Notes: generated by a model not told the origin, from the sequence alone. Positions 46,064 through 58,018 are shown, counted from the stretch's first letter. The stretch is 64,000 nt of DNA from Natronospira elongata (GCF_034931365.1 NZ_JAYGII010000011.1:19564-83563); one strand, 5' to 3'. Numbers and translations are program-made.

Positions 46064-46111
46064 AGCCTCTGGAAGCGCTTCCACAGAAGAAGGGGGATTC
46101 ACACCCGGGGT

Positions 46112-46828
46112 TTAATCCCACCCGGCAAGCAGGGCAGGGAGGGCCTCGGCGGCCCGGGCGCGGATGGTGATGTCCACCGCGCTCATTTGCGTTGCCTCCG
46201 GGTTGATCTCGGCGATGGTGGCGCCGTTTTCCCGTGCCAGGTCGGCCAGGCCCGCCGCCGGATAGACCGTGGCCGAGGTACCAATGGCAATGAACAGCTC
46301 GGCCTGCTGAGCCGCCGCCACTGAACGTTCCAGCGCCCGCTCCGGGATTGCTTCCCCGAACCAGACCACGCTCGGTCTCGCCAGACTCTCGCAGAGCCGG
46401 CAGCGGGGCGGCTTGTCCGGATGGCCCTCCACCCTCACTTCATGGCCATTGTCGAGACAGTGATTGCGGTGAATATTGCCGTGGAACTCGATCACATCGC
46501 GGTGTCCGGCCCGCTGATGCAGTCCATCCACATTCTGGGTCACCAGGGTCAGGGCCGGGTGCTTCTCCGCCAGCGTGGCCAGTGCTTCATGTCCGGCATT
46601 GGGTTCCACTGACAACACGCGCTTGCGTCGCCATTGATACCACTGCCAGACAAAGTCGGGGTCATGGCGAAAGGCTTCCGGTGTGGCCAGGTCCTGGGGC
46701 TGGAACTTCGCCCACAGCCCTTCCTGGGGATCGCGAAAGGTGGGCACGCCACTGTCGGCCGAGATACCCGAACCGGTCAGCACGACCACACGCCGCGCTT
46801 GCCGAAGTTGCTCTGTCAGCTTTTCCAT
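46112..46828 (-). CDS. Sir2-family NAD-dependent protein deacylase
   Basis: 238 aa. NAD-binding GSGISADSGVPTFRD, TQNVDGLH and the catalytic histidine in EFHGNIH. The zinc finger shows NHCLDN and PPRCRLC, so only three cysteines are in obvious places; the fourth ligand may differ or the site may be weak. Removes acyl groups from lysines, by family knowledge. Confidence 0.88.
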   Translation of the reverse strand: MEKLTEQLRQARRVVVLTGSGISADSGVPTFRDPQEGLWAKFQPQDLATPEAFRHDPDFVWQWYQWRRKRVLSVEPNAGHEALATLAEKHPALTLVTQNVDGLHQRAGHRDVIEFHGNIHRNHCLDNGHEVRVEGHPDKPPRCRLCESLARPSVVWFGEAIPERALERSVAAAQQAELFIAIGTSATVYPAAGLADLARENGATIAEINPEATQMSAVDITIRARAAEALPALLAGWD

Positions 46829-46849
46829 CGCTTGCTTCTCCCAATTCCC

Positions 46850-46917
46850 GTAGGAGCGGCTTTAGCGGCGATTATGGTCTCGATCAGCCTCCCATCGCGG
46901 CCAAAGCCGCTCCCACA
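46850..46917. repeat. REP-like inverted pair (REPIN)
   Basis: GTAGGAGCGGCTTTAGC and its inverted mate ending GGCCAAAGCCGCTCCCACA, about 20 bases apart. This is the well-known REP sequence of Pseudomonas/Xanthomonas-type genomes, moved by RAYT transposases. No RAYT gene is in this window. Confidence 0.8.
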
Positions 46918-46941
46918 GGTCTGTCATATCGGCCCGAAAAA

Positions 46942-46961
46942 AGCCCCGCCGAAGCGGGGCT
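46942..46961. terminator. Terminator after acnA
   Basis: AGCCCCGC-CGAA-GCGGGGCT with an A run on the left (U tract for the minus-strand gene) and T5 on the right. Confidence 0.9.
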
Positions 46962-46989
46962 TTTTCCTTTCCGGTATTCACCGCAAAGA

Positions 46990-49749
<2,760 letters not shown>

Positions 49750-49858
49750 GGGGCCTCCCGGTGTATTTGGAGTTCTGGATGGATGTCGGAACCCGCCGTT
49801 TGCAGGGCGGGGCAATGCCTGGCGCCGAGAGTCGGGGCGGGGCGCCTGAAAGCCGCCC

Positions 49859-49887
49859 ATTATACGGGATTCGGACTGTCATTTCAC
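49859..49887 (-). promoter_or_regulatory. Promoter of acnA
   Basis: Minus strand GTGAAA, 17 bases, TATAAT (perfect -10), about 110 bases before the acnA start. The rest of 49750-50268 (519 bases) holds no gene I can support. Confidence 0.65.
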
Positions 49888-50268
49888 GGCTGACGGCTGC
49901 GTTTCAGCCCCCTTTGGTCGCCATCAGGACGGAATCGGCACGGATTCTGCGAAAACGACCAGCGGTTGAGTCGGGCCGACGGATGTCTGGCAGCCGGCGA
50001 TCGGCTCTGCTGACAGTGTGAGCACCCCGGATCAGGCGCGGTTCCGCAAGTGCTTGAATGCAGGGAAAGGTTCGGCTGGGAAGGGAGCGTAGTGGCGGCA
50101 AGACGCCGGTCAGGAGCTGAAGCATCCATTAATACCAGCATTCTTCGGTCTTGCAAAGGCTTTTGTCGGGGAATGGCCGGGCAGCAGTTGAAGAGTCCCA
50201 ATGCACGGCCGTTAAATGACTTGCAGGCCAGTTACCTGGCAGCCGTCGTAGCAGGATGGAGGTAAGTC

Positions 50269-50892
50269 ATGAGTCGGCAGGCGGATCTGATGGCAGTGAA
50301 TGATCTTCGCGAGTGGTTTCAGGGCTCGGTGAGCGAAGCCATGCATCGAAACGAGGTGGATGCCACCGAAAGCACGACCCATTACCTCGGGGACCTGCTG
50401 CTGCAATACAGCCGCTCCGATAATCTTTATGAAATGACCGAGGAAGGCCGCCATCTGAAACCCCTGGCCTTCATCTACAAGGACGCCATGGAATCCGAAC
50501 GCCCGGAACTGCGTCGTCATCATCTCCAGCGTCTGGGTGACATCGCATTGTTTGTGGCCGGGTATTTCGCCGAGAGCCTCAGCCGCAAGAGCGTGGACGT
50601 GGATTATTACGCCGGCATGGGGGGTGCCGCCTATAACAGTCTCGCCGCCTCACCCCCGCGCAGCTTCGAGCATCTGGCCCTGAATGAGGTCTTTCGGGAG
50701 CTGGCGGAAAAATTCACCGCCTTCATGGACGTTCTGGCCGAAGTAGGGCACAGGGCCCACGGCAATGGGGACCAGAGCGTACTGCGTCTCTACGAGACCT
50801 GGATGAAAACCGGCAGCCCCCGCGCTCGACGCAAGCTGGAAGCGATGGGCATCGTCCCGGACGAAGCCGCCATCAGCCGTAGCAAGCACTAG
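50269..50892 (+). CDS. Unknown protein, first of a two-gene unit
   Basis: 207 aa, helical, no signal peptide or TM. The segment LGDIALFVAGYFAESLSRKSVDVDYYAGMGG is well ordered, and the pattern of charged and aromatic residues suggests a real conserved domain that I cannot name. ATG 50269 follows ATGGAGGTAAGTC, a good ribosome-binding site. The next gene begins 12 bases after its stop. Confidence 0.75.
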   Translation: MSRQADLMAVNDLREWFQGSVSEAMHRNEVDATESTTHYLGDLLLQYSRSDNLYEMTEEGRHLKPLAFIYKDAMESERPELRRHHLQRLGDIALFVAGYFAESLSRKSVDVDYYAGMGGAAYNSLAASPPRSFEHLALNEVFRELAEKFTAFMDVLAEVGHRAHGNGDQSVLRLYETWMKTGSPRARRKLEAMGIVPDEAAISRSKH

Positions 50893-50904
50893 GGGTGGCA
50901 AGCC

Positions 50905-51588
50905 ATGAACCAGCAGGCCAGTGAACGGACAGGCCAGCGCCTGACAGCCTGGCAACGCATGCTGGAGCGACTTTACGAAGTGGAGGCCGGCTGGGATGTC
51001 AGTGACTTTCTGCTGACCGATGAGCGCTTCGTGCAGTTGATCGAGGGCAGGGCACACCGACCCACCGGCGAGAAACTGCTGATCAAGGAAATAGACGGCG
51101 AACTCAATGTTTCCCTGTTTCTTGATCGGGAACTGTTGGCACGCCTTGATGCCTCGCCACCGGAGCAATCACTGCACAGTCACAACCTGGAAGATTTCTG
51201 GATGGCCCTGGAAGGGGTCAGCCATTTTCTTTATCTGGGGCACAACGCACGTTATGACCGCCCCATTAGCCGTCTGGAGATGGAGCTGCAGGCGGAAGTG
51301 GACAAGTTCATGCTTGCCAATCTCCTGCTGGCACGACAGCAGGGACACACACCGGGGCGCCAGATCCATCATGCCCTGTTTCACCGCCCGCGGTTCGACA
51401 GCCGATTAAGTCATGCGGAAGGGCAGCGTTACCAGCGTGCCAGTTGCTACGCCGGTCGCTATTGCCGGCGCCTGATGGATCGCATGCGCCATCGGGTGGC
51501 CGCGCCCCTCAACCGTGAACTCCGTCGCTTCTACCGACTTCACCGACACCACAAGCTGAACTACATCGACGCCACCGCCCACGCCTGA
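50905..51588 (+). CDS. Unknown protein, second of a two-gene unit
   Basis: 227 aa, soluble. An N-terminal half with strands around ERFVQLIEGRAH and NVSLFLDRELL, a helical middle (LEDFWMALEGVSHFLYL), and a very Arg/His-rich C-terminus (RRLMDRMRHR, RELRRFYRLHRHHK), which suggests nucleic-acid or phosphate contact. It probably works with the upstream protein. Family not recognised. Confidence 0.75.
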   Translation: MNQQASERTGQRLTAWQRMLERLYEVEAGWDVSDFLLTDERFVQLIEGRAHRPTGEKLLIKEIDGELNVSLFLDRELLARLDASPPEQSLHSHNLEDFWMALEGVSHFLYLGHNARYDRPISRLEMELQAEVDKFMLANLLLARQQGHTPGRQIHHALFHRPRFDSRLSHAEGQRYQRASCYAGRYCRRLMDRMRHRVAAPLNRELRRFYRLHRHHKLNYIDATAHA

Positions 51589-51646
51589 GCGCAGCTCAGC
51601 GCATCGCATCCTTCCTTCCGCTCCCGTTCGCAGCGGTTTTGTTTTT

Positions 51647-51680
51647 TTGACATAACACGGGGTGTGTCAATGTTGCAACA
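51647..51680. promoter_or_regulatory. Two palindromes upstream of the TonB receptor
   Basis: TTGACA...TGTCAA (51647-51670) and TGTTGCAACA (51671-51680). The first contains a perfect -35 hexamer; no good -10 is visible 17 bases on. They may be repressor sites controlling the receptor. Confidence 0.45.
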
Positions 51681-51848
51681 CAATTTTTTTCCCTGCATGG
51701 TGTTCCAGCGCCCTAAATGATTGGGGTATCAATCGCCAGGATAGCCAAGGGGGTCGACATGTTTGATCTATACAACATGCTTGCCGGGCTGCGGCCCGGC
51801 TGAGTAGGCCCTCGTTTGTCTGTCGAAATCACGTAAAGGAGAACCATC

Positions 51849-54440
51849 GTGAACAGCAATGCCATACGCAGGGGAGTCGTATTGGCCATTTCCACAATGG
51901 CCCTGTCCGGTCTGAGTACGGTTCACGCCCAGGAGGATGACGAGGCTGCGGCCCGCGCCCTGGATCGTGTCACCGTGACCGGCACCCGCATGCAGCGAGT
52001 GGATGTGGAAACCGTTTCGCCCACCAGTATTATCGAGCGCGAGGAATTGGAGACCGCCGGGATCAGTTCCGCTTTTGACCTGCTGACCCGTATTCCCTCA
52101 GCCGGCTCCGGTTCTTTTACCGAAGCAGGGAACGAAGCCGATGGAACCTCGCCCGGTACAGCCGGTATCGGCCTCCGAGAGTTGCCGGCCAACGCCACAT
52201 TGGTGCTGCTTAACGGCAGACGTCTGGCCAATTCGCCCATGGCCATGGACATCACTGTCAACTTCGCCGACCTTAACAGCATTCCGGTGAGCGCCATCGA
52301 AAGGGTGGAGATCCTCAAGGATGGTGCATCCGCCGTGTACGGCACCGATGCCATCGCCGGCGTGGTCAATATCATTACCCGCGCCCCCGAGGACGGCGTC
52401 ACCGTGGGTGCCGATTACGGGATTTCCAGCCAGGGCGATGCCCAGGAATACCGCCTCTATGCCAACTGGGGCGCACAGGGTGAGCGGGGCAGTATCCTTG
52501 CCGGTTTCGAGTTTTCAGACCGGGATGTGCTCTTCATGAAGGACCGTTCCTTCTCCGAAAGCGCCAATAAGCTGGATATGGGCGGTTTCGATTTCCGCAG
52601 TGGCCTGGGCTCCAATCCGGGTTCCTATTTCCTCACGGAAAGCGAAGTCTGGGAGCATGACCCCGCCTGTCCGGCTGATCGCATCGAGCCCGAGCCGAAC
52701 ACCGGCGGTACCCTCTGTGTCTTTGATTTCGCCCCGGACATGATGAACCGCCCGGACGAGCAAAGCGCTTCCGCCTTTGTCCTGTCCGACTACAGTCTTG
52801 GCGGCGGCCATCTTCTCTACAACGAGATGTTCTTCAATCAGCGACGTAGCGAGATCACCGGTGCGGCAACACCCACCGTGGGTGACCTCACCATGTCGGA
52901 GGATAATGCCAACAATCCTTTCGGTGAGGACCTGATTGTTCGTTATCGTTATACCGATGCCGGCCCGCGGGTACAGGATAATCAGCACACCAATCTGCGC
53001 CTGGTGACCGGGGCATCCGGGCCCCTGGCCGGCAACTGGGATTATGACGCCAGCCTCATCCTGCAGCGCCACAGTGCCTGGCAGCGCGGTGTCAGTGGTT
53101 TCATCAACCTGGATCGCTCTCAGCAGGCCATTGACGATGAGATCTACAACCCCTTCCTGCCGGCCGGCGAGTCCAATTCACCGGAAGCCATTGACGCGGT
53201 TGAAACAACCGTGAACCGCACGGCGGTGTCCTCCCTGCAGGCGATGGAGTTCAATGCCGACGGTGATATCGGCATGTTGCCTGGAGGTCAGGCAGGCATG
53301 GCGGTGGGTGCCCAGCTCCGCGAGGAGCGCATTCGCGATACCCCGGATGAGCAGTTCCTGCGTGGGCAGATTGTCGGCACCGAGGCCACCAATGCCAGCG
53401 GCAGCCGCAGCATCAACTCCCTGTACACGGAGTTCTACCTGCCACTGCATGATGACTTCTCGGCCCAGTTCGCTCTGCGTCATGACGACTATAGCGACTT
53501 TGGCGGGACCACCAATCCGCGTATCGGCTTGTCCTATCAGCCCATGGAAGAGTTGATGTTCCGGGCCTCCTGGTCCGAGGGCTTCCGTGCGCCGAGCATT
53601 GCCGAGATCGGCCTGTTGCCCACCGAGCAGTCACCGATCCTGAATGACCCCTTGAACCCCGATGAAGGGCCCATTGAGCGTATCGTGCGCTTCGAAGGTA
53701 ACCCGGACCTGGAACCGGAGGAATCCGACTCCTTTGTGATCGGGGCGGTCTATCAGCCGCTGGAATGGTTGTCCTTCAGTCTGGACTACTGGGAAATCAA
53801 TCATGAGAACCTGATTGATGCCGATCCCCAGTTCGTGATCGATCAAGCCGCCGCAGGCAATCCGGAGTTCGAGGACCGTGTTATCCGGGGTCCGGGTGGC
53901 AACATCGACTTCATCGAAGACACCTTCCTGAATTTCGGTTCCCAGGAAGTGGCCGGTTTTGATGCCGATGTCCGGGTGACCTTTGATGGCATGGGCGGCG
54001 AGTTCGTCTGGCAGACCGAGTTCACCTGGCTGCGGAAATTCCGCCAGCAACTGCGGGAAGGCGAGCCCACTCGCAAGCTCGAGGGGACATTCGAGCGTCC
54101 GCAGTTCAGGGCCTTCAGCCGTCTGAACTGGAGCAATGCGGTCTGGGGCTATCACGTCACCCTGCGGCACGTGGGCAATTACACCGAGGAATTCAATCCC
54201 TTCGGAATTCCATTCACCATGGAGGGTGTGCCGATGGAAGACCGCAGTGTCGCTGGCTGGAATGCCTTCGACGTCGGTGCCTGGTATGAGGTAGGGGATA
54301 ACGGCAGAGCCTACGTCCATGTGGATAACATCCTCGATGAGGACCCGCCCTTCGTGATGGCGAATGTGTGGGGTTTTGACACACGCAATCACGATCCCCG
54401 CGGTACCTTCGTCCGGGCAGGCTTCCAGTACGATTTCTGA
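51849..54440 (+). CDS. TonB-dependent outer-membrane receptor
   Basis: 863 aa. Signal peptide (cut after VHA), TonB-box-like start, plug domain (RVTVTGTRM, then IERVEILKDGASAVYGTDAIAGVVNIITR), and a 22-strand type barrel ending in the aromatic C-terminus GFQYDF. It imports an unknown ligand using TonB energy. Start GTG 51849, with AAGGAGA upstream. No TonB/ExbBD genes are in the window. Confidence 0.93.
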   Translation: MNSNAIRRGVVLAISTMALSGLSTVHAQEDDEAAARALDRVTVTGTRMQRVDVETVSPTSIIEREELETAGISSAFDLLTRIPSAGSGSFTEAGNEADGTSPGTAGIGLRELPANATLVLLNGRRLANSPMAMDITVNFADLNSIPVSAIERVEILKDGASAVYGTDAIAGVVNIITRAPEDGVTVGADYGISSQGDAQEYRLYANWGAQGERGSILAGFEFSDRDVLFMKDRSFSESANKLDMGGFDFRSGLGSNPGSYFLTESEVWEHDPACPADRIEPEPNTGGTLCVFDFAPDMMNRPDEQSASAFVLSDYSLGGGHLLYNEMFFNQRRSEITGAATPTVGDLTMSEDNANNPFGEDLIVRYRYTDAGPRVQDNQHTNLRLVTGASGPLAGNWDYDASLILQRHSAWQRGVSGFINLDRSQQAIDDEIYNPFLPAGESNSPEAIDAVETTVNRTAVSSLQAMEFNADGDIGMLPGGQAGMAVGAQLREERIRDTPDEQFLRGQIVGTEATNASGSRSINSLYTEFYLPLHDDFSAQFALRHDDYSDFGGTTNPRIGLSYQPMEELMFRASWSEGFRAPSIAEIGLLPTEQSPILNDPLNPDEGPIERIVRFEGNPDLEPEESDSFVIGAVYQPLEWLSFSLDYWEINHENLIDADPQFVIDQAAAGNPEFEDRVIRGPGGNIDFIEDTFLNFGSQEVAGFDADVRVTFDGMGGEFVWQTEFTWLRKFRQQLREGEPTRKLEGTFERPQFRAFSRLNWSNAVWGYHVTLRHVGNYTEEFNPFGIPFTMEGVPMEDRSVAGWNAFDVGAWYEVGDNGRAYVHVDNILDEDPPFVMANVWGFDTRNHDPRGTFVRAGFQYDF

Positions 54441-54471
54441 TCCTTTCTACTCGTCTGGCAAGTGAAATAAG

Positions 54472-54497
54472 CGGGGCGGGCCTATGGGTCCGCCCCG
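54472..54497 (+). terminator. Terminator of the TonB receptor
   Basis: CGGGGCGG and CCGCCCCG arms around a 10-base loop, followed by TTTC. Confidence 0.7.
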
Positions 54498-54671
54498 TTT
54501 CATTGCCGGCCGGTCACCGGCCCACGATGAACCTGCCGCCGGCAAGCCCTGTCAGATAGCCCCAGGCAAGCAGGATGCCGCCAGAAAGGCCTGCAACAGG
54601 TATCCAATCCGCCTATGCTGTATTCTGACAAGCCCCATCCCCTTCATTGACCCCCAACAACGAGGTGCCCC

Positions 54672-56072
54672 GTGCGTCCAGTTGTTCTCTTATCCGCCCT
54701 GACGCTTTTCCTGTTTGCTGTATCGGCCCATTCCCAGGCCACTCTGATTACGGGCGGTCATCTCTTCGATGGCACCGGCGAGGCTCGGGTTGAAAATCCC
54801 GGCATTCTGATTCAGCGGGGAAGATTTCTGGCCGTGGGCGAGGGCAGTGATCGTCTTGAGGATGTAAAGCACATCAAGCTCGAGGATGATCACACCCTCC
54901 TGCCCGGCTTTATCGATCTCCATGCCCATTACCATGTGGATCTATTCCAGGCCGGGCGGATTGATGAGACCGAGGCCTATCCCCTGATGTTTCTCGGTAA
55001 CGGGGTCACCACCACCTTCCCCGGTGGCGAAAAGCAGCCGGACAAGATGCGCGAGCTGCGCCAGGCCATCAATCGGGGCGATCGTATCGGCCCCCGCCTG
55101 CTCAACTCCGGCCCCTATTTCGGCAGCGCCCGTCCCGACTGGGAAAGCGGACGCAGCCCCGAGTCCATCCACGAGGAAGTGCACAAACTGGCCGAGCAGG
55201 GCGCCGCCGGCTTCAAGGCCAAGAACCCCACCCGCGATGAGCTCGCCGCTCTGATAAAGGCGGCCCACAAACAAGGCCTCACCGTCACCGGCCATCTCAA
55301 CTCCGGTGTCGGCGACAGCGTCAATCCCAAGGACGCCATCCTCATGGGGATCGACCGGGTGGAGCACTTTCTCGGCGGCGACACCCTGAAACAGGATCGC
55401 CACGCCTATCTGAGCTGGAAGCACGTCGACACCGACAGCGAGGAATTCCAGGACGTCGTCGCCCTGTACATCAACCACGGCGTCCATTTCAGCGCCACCC
55501 TGGCCGCCTTCGGTGCCTTTGGTCAGACCGACTCACCGGTCTTCGAGGACTTCGCCGACGAGCAGCGTTTTCTCACCGACTATGCCCGCGAGCACCACAA
55601 GCCCCGGGAAGCCGACGACTTCACCGAACTGGCCGACACCCTTTACTGGGTGAAGAAAGACACCCTCAAAGCTTTCTACCAGGCCGGGGGAGGGCATCTC
55701 ATCACCCTGAGTACCGACCATCCCTTCTGGGGCGAATACACCTCGCCGTTCTATATTCATCGGGAAATGCAGGCCATGAATCGTGCCGGCCTGCCTGAAC
55801 ATGCGGTCCTGCGGATCGCCACCCTCAACGGCGCCCGGGCCATGGGCAAGGGCGAACAGCTCGGCAGCATCGAGCCCGGCAAATGGGCCGACCTGGTCGT
55901 CGTTGAAGGCAACCCCCTGGAGGACATCACCCACACCCGCAATGTGCGCTGGGTCATGCAAAGCGGGCAGTGGCACAACGCCCCGGACCTCATCAAACAG
56001 GCAGAAGGGCGCATCGGACCCCGATCCGAAGCCGAAATGGCAGACTGGAAACCCAGAGCCGAACAGGATTGA
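54672..56072 (+). CDS. Secreted amidohydrolase
   Basis: 466 aa. Signal peptide (about 1-23), metal-binding LPGFIDLHAHYH, a GFKAKNPT lysine region, TGHLNSG, DRVEHFLG, STDHPFWG, and the C-terminal GSIEPGKWADLVVVEGNPLEDI. Periplasmic, substrate unknown. GTG start with GAGG upstream. It lies after the TonB receptor and may act on what the receptor imports. Confidence 0.85.
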   Translation: MRPVVLLSALTLFLFAVSAHSQATLITGGHLFDGTGEARVENPGILIQRGRFLAVGEGSDRLEDVKHIKLEDDHTLLPGFIDLHAHYHVDLFQAGRIDETEAYPLMFLGNGVTTTFPGGEKQPDKMRELRQAINRGDRIGPRLLNSGPYFGSARPDWESGRSPESIHEEVHKLAEQGAAGFKAKNPTRDELAALIKAAHKQGLTVTGHLNSGVGDSVNPKDAILMGIDRVEHFLGGDTLKQDRHAYLSWKHVDTDSEEFQDVVALYINHGVHFSATLAAFGAFGQTDSPVFEDFADEQRFLTDYAREHHKPREADDFTELADTLYWVKKDTLKAFYQAGGGHLITLSTDHPFWGEYTSPFYIHREMQAMNRAGLPEHAVLRIATLNGARAMGKGEQLGSIEPGKWADLVVVEGNPLEDITHTRNVRWVMQSGQWHNAPDLIKQAEGRIGPRSEAEMADWKPRAEQD

Positions 56073-56098
56073 CGGACCGCCAGGCGGAGGTAACTTTC

Positions 56099-56737
56099 AT
56101 GAGCAGCCAAGTGGACATCATCGGACGCCAGAGTTCCCACTACACCCGCATGACGCGGATAGTTGCCGAGGAACTCGGTCTCGAATACCGCCTCCAGCCC
56201 ATCTTCGACCTGATGAGTGACGACCCGGAAACCTATGCCGGCAACCCGGCGCTCAAACTGCCGGTCCTCAAACTCGACGGGCAGGCCATCTACGGCAGCG
56301 TCAATATCTGCCGGGCACTGGCCCAAACCGCCCCCGGCCGACTGCAAATCAACTGGCCCTGGGACGCCGAAACGCCCCTGCTGATGAACGCCCACGAAAC
56401 CCTTGCCCATGCCATGGCCATGGCCATGGAAGTGGAAGTCGTGGTCCACGAAAGAGTGGAAAAGCGCCTCCCGGACACCGCCTCAAGGAAACGCCGCCAA
56501 AGCCTCATCAACAGCCTCAGCTGGCTGGACACCCATCTCAACGATATCCTTCGGCAACTGCCGCCCCGCGACCTCAGCCTGTTTGAAACCGGCCTCTATT
56601 GCCTCCTCACGCACCTGCCATTTCGCAACCCCATGGATCTGCCCCCGATGCCGAACCTGGCGGCCTTCGAAAGGGACTTCGGCAGCCGAGCCTCCGCCCA
56701 GGCCACCCCCTACCGCTTCGACAAGCCGCCGGAGTAG
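56099..56737 (+). CDS. Glutathione S-transferase-like protein
   Basis: 212 aa. Thioredoxin-fold N-terminus with NPALKLPVLKLDGQAIYGSVNICRAL, where LPVL and the Ser of the GSH-binding loop match GSTs; the helical C-terminal domain is less conserved. ATG 56099 has GGAGG eight bases upstream. Last gene before the integron. Confidence 0.78.
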   Translation: MSSQVDIIGRQSSHYTRMTRIVAEELGLEYRLQPIFDLMSDDPETYAGNPALKLPVLKLDGQAIYGSVNICRALAQTAPGRLQINWPWDAETPLLMNAHETLAHAMAMAMEVEVVVHERVEKRLPDTASRKRRQSLINSLSWLDTHLNDILRQLPPRDLSLFETGLYCLLTHLPFRNPMDLPPMPNLAAFERDFGSRASAQATPYRFDKPPE

Positions 56738-56838
56738 GCGCAGGAAAAACCGGGAAAATTGCGCTAGGCTTGGGGCAGGCCAAAGGGAAAGGGCGAAGCG
56801 CAATGACCGCCAGCCTGCCACAGCCAGCACCAGCCAAC

Positions 56839-57804
56839 TCAAGCCAGTGGGCTGCTGACCCCCGCAAAAGCCTGGCCCAGGACATGGGTGTAGATCTGCG
56901 TCGTGCGCAAATCCGCATGCCCCAGCAGTTCCTGCACCGTGCGAATATCCGAGCCCCGCTTCAAAAGCTCCGTTGCGAAGCTGTGGCGAAAGGTATGGCA
57001 GCTCGCCCGCTTGGTAATGCCGCTTTTCCCGACAGCCACCTTCACATGCTTCTGAATCGCACTCACATGGATGTGATAACGCACAATGCGACCCTCATCG
57101 TCCCGGCAAAGACCCTCCGACGGAAAAAGCCACTGCCACTGCAGGGACGTTGCCGCCCCTGGATACTTGCGCGCCAGGGCAAAAGGCAGAGTCACCGGCA
57201 CTCGTTTCTCCGGTGTCGTTCGCATCCAGATCCTTCGGATCTCAGCGATACGCGCCTGGAGCGCCGGATACAGCGATTCAGGCAAGATCGTCGTTCGGTC
57301 CTTGCCTCCCTTGCCGTCCCTCACCGTCAGCACCCGTTGAGCGAAATCCAGGTCCTTCACCCGCAAGCGCGCGCATTCAGTAACCCGCAGACCGGCCCCG
57401 TACAGCAGCGAGGCCATCAGATCGTAAGGCTCCGGAAGCCGCCGGATCACACTCATGGCCTCCTCATGTGTAAAGACAACGGGAATCTTTCGCGGGCGAC
57501 GGGCACGGGTCACCAGGCCGATCTCCCCCAACGGCTGTTCCAGCACATGCCGGTAAAGAAACACCAGCGCATTCAGCGCCTGATTCTGAGTCGCCGCCGC
57601 CACATTGCGATCCGTCGCCAACCAGCTCAGAAAGCGCCGGACCTCGACCTCGCCCAGCTCCGCCGGGTGCCGAGTCCCGTTAAAACGGATGAAAAACCGA
57701 ATCCAGTACCAATAAGTCTTCTCCGTCCGCCGACTATATCGCCGCACGCGAATCACCTCCCGGAACCGCTCCCGCAGCCGAGGCTTACGCCCAGAATCCA
57801 CCAT
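56839..57804 (-). CDS. intI: Integron integrase IntI
   Basis: 321-aa tyrosine recombinase. Catalytic residues: R140 (GAGLRVTEC), K165/K168, H270-R273 (CHTFRHSFAT), H296 (LLGHADLRTT) and Tyr305. The IntI-specific extra patch is present between the second and third boxes (about 205-228, LARKYPGAATSLQWQWLFPS), which separates it from XerC/D. It recombines attC hairpins with attI. Start ATG 57804 with GGGGAG upstream. Its promoter has a LexA-type box, so SOS induction is expected. Confidence 0.95.
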   Translation of the reverse strand: MVDSGRKPRLRERFREVIRVRRYSRRTEKTYWYWIRFFIRFNGTRHPAELGEVEVRRFLSWLATDRNVAAATQNQALNALVFLYRHVLEQPLGEIGLVTRARRPRKIPVVFTHEEAMSVIRRLPEPYDLMASLLYGAGLRVTECARLRVKDLDFAQRVLTVRDGKGGKDRTTILPESLYPALQARIAEIRRIWMRTTPEKRVPVTLPFALARKYPGAATSLQWQWLFPSEGLCRDDEGRIVRYHIHVSAIQKHVKVAVGKSGITKRASCHTFRHSFATELLKRGSDIRTVQELLGHADLRTTQIYTHVLGQAFAGVSSPLA

Positions 57805-57826
57805 GGCTCTCCCCTTTTATCGAGAA

Positions 57827-57842
57827 CTGTATGGATGTACAG
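57827..57842. promoter_or_regulatory. LexA (SOS) box in the intI promoter
   Basis: CTGT-ATGGATGT-ACAG, exact CTGT-N8-ACAG, extended by AT-rich flanks (AACTGT...ACAGTA). It lies just downstream of the -10 hexamer and 23 bases before the intI start. LexA control of intI is established for several integrons. Confidence 0.88.
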
Positions 57843-57843
57843 T

Positions 57844-57873
57844 ATTATTAGAAGAGCAAAACGCCGCCGTCAA
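57844..57873 (-). promoter_or_regulatory. intI promoter
   Basis: On the minus strand TTGACG (-35, five of six), an 18-base spacer, AATAAT (-10, five of six). The LexA box begins right after it. Confidence 0.75.
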
Positions 57874-57920
57874 GCGAATACAGCGCACACTGGCAGGGGA
57901 GGCTCATAAGTGATTGAATA

Positions 57921-58018
57921 CAGGAGAATCCCATGAACACCAAAAACCAAAACAACGGACTTATACCGCCGGCAAACCATTGCAATAAAACCGCCAGCGG
58001 TCCATTTAGCTGTTAAGC
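57921..58018 (+). other. attI region and recombination point
   Basis: The core GTTAAGC is at 58012-58018, and the cut point is between 58012 and 58013, because the bases after it are the complement of the R'' box of cassette 1. The left boundary and the integrase binding sites are not certain. No convincing Pc promoter could be placed. Confidence 0.75.
57933..58016 (+). CDS. 27-codon leader ORF inside attI
   Basis: ATG preceded by AGGAG with a 6-base gap, a near-ideal ribosome-binding site. 27 codons, polar product (begins MNTKNQNNG). The TAA stop lies at 58014-58016, supplied by the first cassette after the recombination point. Comparable to ORF-11 in attI1, which enhances translation of the first cassette. 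Too small to be sure it is made. Confidence 0.55.
   Translation: MNTKNQNNGLIPPANHCNKTASGPFSC

Noticed and set aside
49884..50201. Minus-strand 105-aa ORF in the gap before 50269
   Set aside because: Arg/Pro-rich product, no ribosome-binding site, overlaps the acnA promoter region.
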